IMG/VR virus record: IMGVR_UViG_3300032462_000679
Coordinates: 1-20,725 of that record
Length of the DNA: 20,725 nt
Direction: 5' to 3' (one strand)
DNA from: a virus
This document shows, piece by piece, positions 6,555 through 12,702 of this stretch. The notes below the pieces were generated by a model. The model ran no database searches. It worked only from the letters and a program-made list of their open reading frames with translations, and was not told the DNA's origin. The position numbers were made by a program, and so were the translations under genes. Within the stretch, counting starts at the first letter, position 1, and each line of letters opens with the position of its first letter.

Positions 6555-7559
6555 ATGGCAACATCATTAGCCGAAATTAGAGCAAAGTTACAAGCAACAG
6601 AAAATCGCGGTACAGGCGGCAATTCACAAGGTGGTGGCGATAACGCTATCTACGCACACTGGAACATCCAAGAAGGTCAAACAGCAAGAATAAGGTTTCT
6701 ACCTGACGCAAACAAAGATAACACATTCTTTTGGGTTGAGAGAAACATGATCAACTTAGCTTTTGCCGGCATCAAAGGGCAAGGCGACAGTAGACCTGTA
6801 ACTGTACAAATACCGTGTATTGAAATGTGGGGAGAATCATGCCCAATCTTGGCAGAAGTAAGAACATGGTTTAAAGATCCATCATTGGAAGACATGGGCC
6901 GTAAGTATTGGAAAAAGAAATCATATCTATTCCAAGGCTTTGTTAAAGAAAATCCAATCACGGACGACAAAACACCGGAAAATCCAATCCGTAGATTTAT
7001 CATTAGTCCACAAATCTTTAACTTAATTAAATCAGCTTTGTTAGATCCAGAACTAGAAAACTTACCAACAGACTATCAAGGTGGTTTAGACTTTATTGTT
7101 ACTAAAACATCAAAAGGCGGTTATGCTGATTATTCTACTTCAAAATGGTCACGTAAAGAATCAGCACTAGACGCGGCAGATTCAGCGGCTATCGAACAAT
7201 TTGGTCTTCACAACCTAGCTGACTTTCTTCCTAAGAGACCAAGCGAAGTTGAACAAAAAGTAATGAAAGAAATGTTTGAAGCATCAGTAGATGGGCAAGC
7301 ATATGATGCAGAACGTTGGGGTAATTACTACAAGCCAAGAGGCCAGTTTAATGCTCCTGCGACAGCAACACCAAATGCGTCTGCAGAAGTTGCGGCAACA
7401 CCAGCACCAGCAGTAGTGGCCCCTGTAGCTGAAACTGTAGTGGCTCCTGTAGCCGAAGCAGTACTAGCTCCTACAGCACCGATCGAAACACCAGCTAGCG
7501 GTGGACAGCGTGCAGAAGACATTCTAGCGATGATTCGCAATCGACAGAAAACATCTTAA
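6555..7559 (+). CDS. 32: Single-stranded DNA binding protein, T4 gp32-like (334 aa)
   Basis: Coats single-stranded DNA in replication and recombination and works with UvsX/UvsY encoded just downstream. The match to T4 gp32 is clear at GQTARIRFLP (residues 41-50) and around MWGESCPIL (91-99), which aligns with T4 DYDSCPVC. Of the T4 zinc ligands (His 64, Cys 77, 87, 90) only two cysteines are visible here, Cys 88 and Cys 96; the second cysteine of SCPVC is replaced, so the zinc site looks degenerate. The C-terminal third is an Ala/Pro/Val linker with tandem repeats, ending AEDILAMIRNRQKTS instead of the acidic tail of T4. AGGAGA (6542-6547) precedes the ATG by seven bases. Confidence 0.9.
   Translation: MATSLAEIRAKLQATENRGTGGNSQGGGDNAIYAHWNIQEGQTARIRFLPDANKDNTFFWVERNMINLAFAGIKGQGDSRPVTVQIPCIEMWGESCPILAEVRTWFKDPSLEDMGRKYWKKKSYLFQGFVKENPITDDKTPENPIRRFIISPQIFNLIKSALLDPELENLPTDYQGGLDFIVTKTSKGGYADYSTSKWSRKESALDAADSAAIEQFGLHNLADFLPKRPSEVEQKVMKEMFEASVDGQAYDAERWGNYYKPRGQFNAPATATPNASAEVAATPAPAVVAPVAETVVAPVAEAVLAPTAPIETPASGGQRAEDILAMIRNRQKTS
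7413..7484 (+). repeat. Three 24-base tandem repeats in the gp32 linker
   Basis: Three consecutive 24-base units encode VVAPVAET, VVAPVAEA and VLAPTAPI. The first two differ by only a few bases; the third has diverged. This is a flexible Ala/Pro linker that could vary in copy number between related phages. Confidence 0.75.
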
Positions 7560-7570
7560 TAAGTAAAGGT

Positions 7571-7603
7571 GAAGGGTAGGGGTTACTCCCTACCTCTAAC
7601 TTC
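7571..7603 (+). promoter_or_regulatory. Strong hairpin between gp32 and uvsX
   Basis: GGTAGGG (7575-7581) pairs with CCCTACC (7588-7594), with a further G-T pair closing a TTAC loop; GAAG (7571-7574) can pair with CTTC (7600-7603) below a small bulge. No T-run follows, so it is probably not an intrinsic terminator. It may stabilise or attenuate the gp32-uvsX mRNA. The uvsX ribosome site GAGG (7607-7610) lies just downstream. Confidence 0.6.
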
Positions 7604-7617
7604 AATGAGGACAAATT

Positions 7618-8742
7618 ATGGCAAAACCATTTGATATATCGAAATTTAGGAAGTCAATTACCAAAAGCATTGAAGGGTTAGGTATTGGCTTTAACGACCC
7701 AACAGATTGGGTTTCAACAGGTAACTACACATTAAACTATTTAATCAGTGGAGACTTTAACAAGGGTATTCCGCTAGGTAAAGTAACAGTGTTCGCCGGC
7801 GAATCAGGTGCAGGCAAGAGTTACATCTGTTCAGGAAACATTGTTAAGCACGCACAAGAGCAGGGAATATATCCTATCTTGATTGATACAGAAAATGCTC
7901 TTGATGAGAAATGGTTGATAGCACTAGGAGTTGACACCTCAGAAGACAAGTTGCTGAAACTTAACATGGCCATGATCGACGATGTTGCTAAAACAATATC
8001 AGAGTTTATGAAAGAGTATAAACTAATGCCAGATGAACAAAAGCCAAAGGTATTATTTGTCATCGATTCGTTAGGCATGATGTTAACACCTACAGATGTT
8101 AACCAATTTGAAGCAGGCGACATGAAAGGTGACATGGGTCGTAAGCCTAAAGCACTAACCTCATTGGTGCGTAACACTGTTAACATGTTTGGTAGTCATA
8201 ATGTGGGCATGGTATGTACAAATCACACATACGCCTCACAAGACATGTTTGATCCAGATGATAAGATATCAGGTGGACAAGGTTTTATCTACGCATCAAG
8301 TATTGTTGTTGCAATGAAAAAACTTAAACTAAAAGAAGATGAGGATGGTAACAAGATATCAGAAGTTAAAGGTATCCGTGCTTCATGTAAGATTATGAAA
8401 ACACGATATAACAAACCGTTTGAGTCAGTACAAGTTAAGATCCCATACGAAACTGGAATGAGTCCATATTCAGGACTTACTAACATGCTTGAAAACAAAA
8501 AACTGTTAGGTAAAGAAGGCAACAGTCTTGTTTATACAACAGCAGATGGAACTGTTATTAAGAAATTCCGCAAGGGTTGGGAAGCCAACGATGATGGTTG
8601 TTTAGATGTTGCAATGAAAGAAATTAGTTCTAGCCTAAAAAGACTAAGTACAGATGTTGAAGAACCTGCACAAGAAACAGTACCAATGGTTGAAGTAACA
8701 GCAGGTGCTACCGAAACACATATTGAGGAAAACGCAGAATGA
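7618..8742 (+). CDS. uvsX: UvsX, RecA-family recombinase (374 aa)
   Basis: Strand-exchange protein of T4-type recombination-dependent replication. Walker A GESGAGKS is at residues 61-68, the RecA-type catalytic Glu 93 sits in LIDTENALDEKW, and Walker B VLFVID ends at Asp 150. KISGGQGFIYASSIV and a C-terminal region typical of UvsX follow, then an acidic Thr/Glu-rich tail. Length is close to T4 UvsX (391 aa). The ATG at 7618 has GAGG seven bases upstream. It is followed by an overlapping small gene and the uvsY-like gene, forming a recombination operon with gp32. Confidence 0.95.
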   Translation: MAKPFDISKFRKSITKSIEGLGIGFNDPTDWVSTGNYTLNYLISGDFNKGIPLGKVTVFAGESGAGKSYICSGNIVKHAQEQGIYPILIDTENALDEKWLIALGVDTSEDKLLKLNMAMIDDVAKTISEFMKEYKLMPDEQKPKVLFVIDSLGMMLTPTDVNQFEAGDMKGDMGRKPKALTSLVRNTVNMFGSHNVGMVCTNHTYASQDMFDPDDKISGGQGFIYASSIVVAMKKLKLKEDEDGNKISEVKGIRASCKIMKTRYNKPFESVQVKIPYETGMSPYSGLTNMLENKKLLGKEGNSLVYTTADGTVIKKFRKGWEANDDGCLDVAMKEISSSLKRLSTDVEEPAQETVPMVEVTAGATETHIEENAE

Positions 8743-8984
8743 CAATAGATGTTGATAGCCTTAGTGACTTATGGATAACTGTTAAGGAATACATTCCTAG
8801 CAAAGATAGACAAACAGCCGCAGACCATGTTGTTAGTGTGGTTGCTGATAGTGGACTTAGCGAAGATGATCTTAAAGCATTTGGTGGGACGGATGCATAT
8901 CTGACCAGAGCAGTAAGAGATGTTCTGGGTGAAGAAGAAGTTCCTGAAGAAGAAGATGATGTTTATGGAAGTGATGACTATTAA
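8739..8984 (+). CDS. Small acidic protein between uvsX and uvsY (81 aa)
   Basis: ATG at 8739 overlaps the uvsX stop by four bases (ATGA), and its own stop overlaps the next start (TAATG), so the three genes are translationally coupled. The N-terminal 60 residues look like a small helical domain (SLSDLWITVKEYIPSKDR, then ADHVVSVVADSGLSEDDL); the tail is strongly acidic (GEEEVPEEEDDVYGSDDY). No known motif. The acidic tail could mimic the acidic C-terminal tip that is missing from the gp32 of this phage (speculation). It may be an accessory factor of UvsX/UvsY; function unknown. Confidence 0.85.
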   Translation: MTIDVDSLSDLWITVKEYIPSKDRQTAADHVVSVVADSGLSEDDLKAFGGTDAYLTRAVRDVLGEEEVPEEEDDVYGSDDY

Positions 8985-9439
8985 TGTGGTATAGTCGAGT
9001 AGTTGCTAGTTTAGGCTCAATTCCTGACATGATTCTCTTTTACGAAGGAGAGTTAGATGATGCTAAACGAGAGATCGCTATACATGGCAATATAGAAAAA
9101 TCATTGGCACAACTGCCAGGCATTACCGAACATCGATTTAATCAACTACAAGAAATTGAAGCAGTTTTAAATTTTCTCAACATCCAACTGAGAAAACTTA
9201 GACGCAAATACTTCCAAAAGTATCTTGAAGCCTACAACAGAGCATTAACGTCGAGAGACGCAGAAAAATATGTAGACGGAGAGGACGAAGTAATTGATTT
9301 TGAAACTATTATCAACGAAGTAGCACTACTGCGTAACAAGTGGTTGGGTGTTATGAAGGGCATTGAAAGCAAAAACTTTATGCTTGGGCATGTTACACGA
9401 TTAAGGACAGCAGGCATGGAGGATTCATCAATTGGCTAA
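8984..9439 (+). CDS. uvsY: UvsY-like recombination mediator (151 aa)
   Basis: UvsY loads UvsX on gp32-covered single-stranded DNA. The assignment rests on position, size (T4 UvsY is 137 aa), predicted all-helical composition, and the C-terminal segment MKGIESKNFMLGHVTRLRTA. This aligns with T4 LDAIKSRGFAIKHIQDMRAF, sharing the I-x-S-x-x-F-x-x-x-H-x-x-x-x-R spacing. A basic helix (LRKLRRKYFQKYLEAY) is in the middle. The start overlaps the upstream stop (TAATG) and no separate ribosome site is seen. The N-terminal half differs from T4, so similarity is partial. Confidence 0.75.
   Translation: MWYSRVVASLGSIPDMILFYEGELDDAKREIAIHGNIEKSLAQLPGITEHRFNQLQEIEAVLNFLNIQLRKLRRKYFQKYLEAYNRALTSRDAEKYVDGEDEVIDFETIINEVALLRNKWLGVMKGIESKNFMLGHVTRLRTAGMEDSSIG
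9418..9423 (+). promoter_or_regulatory. Ribosome binding site GGAGGA supporting a TTG start
   Basis: A perfect GGAGGA lies eight bases before the TTG at 9432, inside the end of the uvsY-like gene. It supports TTG as the true start of the methyltransferase gene, since the next in-frame ATG is far downstream past motif I. Confidence 0.7.
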
Positions 9440-10346
9440 TTATCACGATAGTTGGGCGACACTCAAGTTAATATACGGCTATGATACTTTTTTAGAAAGT
9501 CTTAAAACAGTCTGTGACATGGGCTGTGGTGATGGTAGCGACATGACATGGTGGGCTACCTTAGAAAGCAAAGATGACACCCCAATACCATACAATTATA
9601 AATGCTATGCAGTTGATAAAGATATTAATAGATTGAATAAGGTTCCTGACCTTACAAATATATACAAGATTAATAGAGACTTTACTGAAAAAAGAATAAT
9701 TCCAGTAAGCATTGATCTAATGTGGGCACATGACAGCTTACAATACAGTATCAATCCATTGGAAACTTTGCGTTTTTGGAACGAGCAAATGACAGTCAAT
9801 GGAATGTTGGTATTACACGTGCCACAATCTAACGGTGTACACAATAACAAATACTATGCTGATACCCACAGTGGGTGTTATTATAATCACACCCCAACCA
9901 GTTTAATTTATATGCTAGCTGTAAATGGATTTGATTGTAGGGATTTTTATTTAAATAAAACATGGCAAGACCCATGGATAAAGATTGCTGTATATAAATC
10001 AGATATAGAACCAATGGATCCTAAGACTACCAGTTGGTATGACCTAGCAGAAAAAGGATTATTACACGATAGTATAGTTAACAGTATTAATAGATATGGA
10101 TACCCAAAACAAGAAGAAATTGTTGTGAACTGGTTAGATCGAGAAAACTATTATATTGATTGGGTTATGCCAGCTACACAAATACCTGAAAGTGCCGGAG
10201 AGCCAACTATAACCGGAAAAGTTAATCAAACGGTTAAATCAAAAACAAAGAAAGTAGCACAACCACCAAAGCACACTAAATCAACGAAGTTACTTACTCC
10301 TGTTGGCATCATGCGAGCACCTAAAGGTCAGAGCTTTACAAAATGA
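9432..10346 (+). CDS. SAM-dependent methyltransferase, class I (304 aa)
   Basis: Rossmann-fold methyltransferase. Motif I is VCDMGCGDGSDMTWW (27-41), the acidic end of strand 2 is YAVDKD (59-64), and a later motif is LMWAHDSLQYSINPLETLR (97-114), as in small-molecule or sugar methyltransferases of the Methyltransf_11/25 type. The C-terminal ~50 residues are a basic, Lys/Thr/Pro-rich linker (VKSKTKKVAQPPKHTKSTK), which may be a tether. Start is the TTG at 9432 with a strong ribosome site; it overlaps uvsY by eight bases and the next gene by four. The substrate is unknown. Its product S-adenosylhomocysteine would be a substrate of the hydrolase encoded at 17977. Confidence 0.8.
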   Translation: MANYHDSWATLKLIYGYDTFLESLKTVCDMGCGDGSDMTWWATLESKDDTPIPYNYKCYAVDKDINRLNKVPDLTNIYKINRDFTEKRIIPVSIDLMWAHDSLQYSINPLETLRFWNEQMTVNGMLVLHVPQSNGVHNNKYYADTHSGCYYNHTPTSLIYMLAVNGFDCRDFYLNKTWQDPWIKIAVYKSDIEPMDPKTTSWYDLAEKGLLHDSIVNSINRYGYPKQEEIVVNWLDRENYYIDWVMPATQIPESAGEPTITGKVNQTVKSKTKKVAQPPKHTKSTKLLTPVGIMRAPKGQSFTK

Positions 10347-10771
10347 CCAACAAGGTTGTTCTAGTAACAGGAGGATTTGATCCTCTACACCGCGGACATA
10401 TAGAATACTTGTTGGCCGCCCGTAAATTAGGTGACATATTAGTAGTTGGTGTAAACTCAGATGCTTGGCTTGTCCGTAAAAAAGGGCGTGCTTTTATGCC
10501 TAGCATTGATCGAGTAGCAATATTAGAAAATTTAAGAATGGTAGATCATTGCGTGTTGTTTGATGACTCTGATGACAGTGCCATACGTGCCATACAAAAT
10601 GTCAAATTACTGTATCCTGCAGGTCAGATCATTGTAGCCAATGGTGGAGATCGCACAAGAGATAATATTCCTGAACTGTCAGAACCCGATGTTACATTTG
10701 TGTTTGGTGTTGGCGGAACCACTAAGAGTAATTCAAGCTCATGGTTACTAGACAAGTGGAAGTCCAACTAA
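10343..10771 (+). CDS. Cytidylyltransferase-family nucleotidyltransferase (142 aa)
   Basis: HIGH-type nucleotidyltransferase. GGFDPLHRGH (residues 10-19) is the ATP/CTP-binding signature shared by glycerol-3-phosphate cytidylyltransferase (TagD) and the adenylyltransferase domain of HldE/RfaE. VVGVNSDAWLVRKKG and IDRVAILENLRMVDHCVLF follow the family pattern; the C-terminal NSSSWLLDKW replaces the usual ISSTxxR segment. It would join a nucleotide to a sugar- or alditol-phosphate and could feed the glycan genes downstream, although the 455-aa gene lies between. It overlaps the methyltransferase by four bases (ATGA). Nucleotide and sugar specificity cannot be told from sequence. Confidence 0.85.
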   Translation: MTNKVVLVTGGFDPLHRGHIEYLLAARKLGDILVVGVNSDAWLVRKKGRAFMPSIDRVAILENLRMVDHCVLFDDSDDSAIRAIQNVKLLYPAGQIIVANGGDRTRDNIPELSEPDVTFVFGVGGTTKSNSSSWLLDKWKSN

Positions 10772-10772
10772 C

Positions 10773-10780
10773 GATAAATA
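10773..10780 (+). promoter_or_regulatory. T4-type late promoter box GATAAATA
   Basis: GATAAATA, one base from the T4 consensus, then CACTATC and the ATG at 10788. It starts right after the stop of the upstream gene. No Shine-Dalgarno sequence separates it from the start codon. Confidence 0.65.
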
Positions 10781-10787
10781 CACTATC

Positions 10788-12155
10788 ATGAGACTACAAC
10801 ATATATTACTAGAAGCAAAGGGAATTTTTGGTCGCCTGGCAGGTGACAAGTTCGTTAATGCTACCGGCCAAGAAGCAGAATTTATTCGAGTTGATTCCTA
10901 TCCAGAACCCAATACTGCACAATTTGACAATCCAGAACAACGAGACGAAACACTCGCACAGTACGAACAAGACATGCACGGTAAGATTGTGTGGACTAAT
11001 TCTCCCAACGCAGGCAGTCTAGCATTTGCCGTAGCGGTGTTAGATAACATGGATGGTGGTGTTATACTATGGGGCAGATACCTACAAAAGACCAAACACG
11101 ACATGATGAGCGTATGGTCAAACAAAGACATACCTACAGGATGGAGTTTAGCAACCAAAGGTGCTATTAAAATGCAAGTGGGATATGATCCACAGAACCT
11201 AATTAAAACTGAAAATGTATTCATGACTGCCGCCCAGGTAATTGATACTGTGGGCAAGAACGCCCCTCCCGAAGTTGCTCCAGTCTTAACAGATATATTA
11301 TATGGGCTGGCGACAGGACAACCAAGGACTGTGTTCAAGGGCATGGCTGATCATATGGAAGCCTTACGTGACTACTTTGGTGAGATCATGCAACCCGTCG
11401 CATTGGAAGGTGGAGTTATCTTAGGGCAAGCAGAAGAAGCAAGAAAAGTATTAGCTGGTGGAGCAGAATGGTCGCAGTGCAAGATGATGTGGCCAATGAG
11501 CATGAACGCGGCCTTGTGCGACAGTTTCTTGATTGCTCCAAATGGTCAAGAAATCGGCATCAGTTCAAAAGGTGGCGCGGGTGCCAAGGCATCAGCTAAG
11601 AACTTACATGACGCTTATCTAAAAGCAGAAAAAGAAGGAAATACTGATTTAATTGAAACAGCGAAATATTGTATTACTGTGGTCAAAGTAATAGCAGAAC
11701 AAACAGCTAAAGCTGGTCCTATCACACTAGGTAAAATGTTACAGATACCTGGAGTTGATGAAACATTAGGTGCCGAAATTGACAACTACATAAACACAGG
11801 CAAGCGAGATTTTGAAGGTGTTAGTCCAACTGCCCGAGCATTATTAGGAAACTTTAAAGTTAATAATGAGGTTAAAGGATTTAACACAGGATATGCTATC
11901 ATGGCCGCAGTGGCAAAGACAGTAGCTAAAGCAATTAACAAGAATCCAGAATTTGCTACAGGTGCTATCGCATTATTAAATCAATCATCAATTATTCAAA
12001 TATACACATCAATGGTTAAGAAGGGCGACGATGCTGTTCTTAAAGACTTCCGTGCAGTTTACCCACCAAATTTTGAAGGACATATCCTAGTAGATGGGGG
12101 TAAAAGCTATTACTCATCTCGCATAGGTGGAAAATTGGCATTTAGCTTCGGGTAA
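10788..12155 (+). CDS. Unknown protein, predicted packaged head protein (455 aa)
   Basis: Family not recognised. The N-terminus MRLQHILLEAKGIFG matches the T4 capsid-targeting pattern with [LI]-x-E|A cleavage expected after Glu 9, as in the 943-aa protein. The body is rich in alanine and glycine and looks globular: SPNAGSLAFAVAVLD (72-86), GGVILWGRYL (90-99), a probable core segment around CDSFLIAPNGQEIGISSKGG (244-263), and AMAAVAK-type helices near 370-385. There is no signal peptide or membrane segment. A nuclease of the PD-(D/E)xK type was considered around Asp 245-Lys 261, but the spacing is not convincing. It has its own late-type promoter although its neighbours are recombination and sugar genes, which supports delivery in the virion (inference). 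Confidence 0.8.
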   Translation: MRLQHILLEAKGIFGRLAGDKFVNATGQEAEFIRVDSYPEPNTAQFDNPEQRDETLAQYEQDMHGKIVWTNSPNAGSLAFAVAVLDNMDGGVILWGRYLQKTKHDMMSVWSNKDIPTGWSLATKGAIKMQVGYDPQNLIKTENVFMTAAQVIDTVGKNAPPEVAPVLTDILYGLATGQPRTVFKGMADHMEALRDYFGEIMQPVALEGGVILGQAEEARKVLAGGAEWSQCKMMWPMSMNAALCDSFLIAPNGQEIGISSKGGAGAKASAKNLHDAYLKAEKEGNTDLIETAKYCITVVKVIAEQTAKAGPITLGKMLQIPGVDETLGAEIDNYINTGKRDFEGVSPTARALLGNFKVNNEVKGFNTGYAIMAAVAKTVAKAINKNPEFATGAIALLNQSSIIQIYTSMVKKGDDAVLKDFRAVYPPNFEGHILVDGGKSYYSSRIGGKLAFSFG

Positions 12156-12169
12156 ACACTATCCTATAA

Positions 12170-12191
12170 TTTTTACATGCTGTTGTAAAAA
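12170..12191 (+). repeat. Inverted repeat TTTTTACA...TGTAAAAA overlapping a promoter
   Basis: A perfect 8-bp inverted repeat (12170-12177 and 12184-12191) with a six-base spacer, extendable with a one-base bulge. Its right arm covers the -35 hexamer of the promoter at 12183-12211. No T-run follows, so an operator is more likely than a terminator. Confidence 0.55.
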
Positions 12192-12211
12192 GTTAAATAC
12201 TAGTATATAAT
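12183..12211 (+). promoter_or_regulatory. Sigma-70-like promoter for the glycan cassette
   Basis: TTGTAA (12183-12188), 17-base spacer, perfect TATAAT (12206-12211). The predicted start is near 12218, just before the ribosome site AAGGGA of the cupin gene. Confidence 0.7.
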
Positions 12212-12216
12212 AAATA
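12209..12216 (+). promoter_or_regulatory. Late-promoter-like box AATAAATA
   Basis: AATAAATA is one base from TATAAATA and overlaps the -10 hexamer. If active it would start transcripts near 12222, still leaving room for the ribosome site of the cupin gene. The overlap with an AT-rich -10 makes chance likely. Confidence 0.3.
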
Positions 12217-12234
12217 GTCAAACAAGGGAAAAAT

Positions 12235-12702
12235 ATGTCCGTAGATTTTCAAAAATTAGAAGATTGCCACGTGGTGCATAAACCATGGGGAACAGAAACA
12301 TGGTTACAAGGTGGCGATGATGTTTACCCGTTTGCACTTAAAGAATTACTCCTCAAAGCAGGGTTCGTAACTAGTTTACAAGTGCATCAATTCAAATCAG
12401 AAAGCATACACCTACACATAGGCAATGGTGCGTTAGCATATCATCCAGGCCCGTTTGACTGTGAACGTTTTCTCGCTGGCGGATATACTGTAGAAGAGAT
12501 TGATAAAATTAAAAGCGAATTAATAGTACAGGAACTAGCGCCAGGCGCAGTATTTCATACTCCCCCAGGCACGATACATAGAATGATCGCCCATGACGAT
12601 TTGCATTACACTGAAGCAAGCACTACTCAATTAGATGACGTTATACGTTTAGAAGACTCAAGCAATCGAGGTCATGGGAGGATTGATGCCGAACACAAAT
12701 AA
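12235..12702 (+). CDS. Cupin, sugar isomerase/mannose-6-phosphate isomerase type II-like (155 aa)
   Basis: Single cupin domain. HKPWGTETWL (15-24) and SLQVHQFKSES (47-57) match the HKPWG...SLQxHxxRxE signature of the C-terminal domain of GDP-mannose pyrophosphorylase/phosphomannose isomerase. Candidate metal ligands are His 51, Glu 56, His 108 and His 115 (FHTPPGTIHRM). The C-terminal DDVIRLEDSSNRGHGR recalls the DDVVRLxDxYGR ending of these cupins. It probably binds or isomerises a phosphorylated sugar in the cytoplasm. AAGGGA sits eight bases before the ATG. First gene of the glycan cassette; it overlaps the next gene by 17 bases. Confidence 0.8.
   Translation: MSVDFQKLEDCHVVHKPWGTETWLQGGDDVYPFALKELLLKAGFVTSLQVHQFKSESIHLHIGNGALAYHPGPFDCERFLAGGYTVEEIDKIKSELIVQELAPGAVFHTPPGTIHRMIAHDDLHYTEASTTQLDDVIRLEDSSNRGHGRIDAEHK

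Noticed and set aside
6520-6570. Short reading frame starting at ATG 6520 before gp32
   Set aside because: Only 16 codons, no ribosome site, and it overlaps the gp32 start; probably leader sequence.
8628-8658. SLKRLST in UvsX as another copy of the recurring LKRLSG motif
   Set aside because: It lacks the glycine, is in a recombinase C-terminus, and probably arises by chance.
10828-11022. Alternative + strand frame inside the 455-aa gene
   Set aside because: It is a shadow frame without ribosome site or recognisable composition.
11519-11580. PD-(D/E)xK nuclease site in the 455-aa protein
   Set aside because: Asp 245 and Lys 261 are present, but the residue two before the lysine is Ser and no supporting helix or Glu is evident.
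12170-12191. Intrinsic terminator for the 455-aa gene
   Set aside because: The stem is purely AT-rich apart from one G-C pair per arm and has no T-run after it; it overlaps a promoter, so an operator is more likely.
12674-12685. Earlier ATG start for the nucleotidyltransferase-kinase
   Set aside because: It would place the GGGAGG ribosome site inside the coding region; the ATG at 12686 follows that site.
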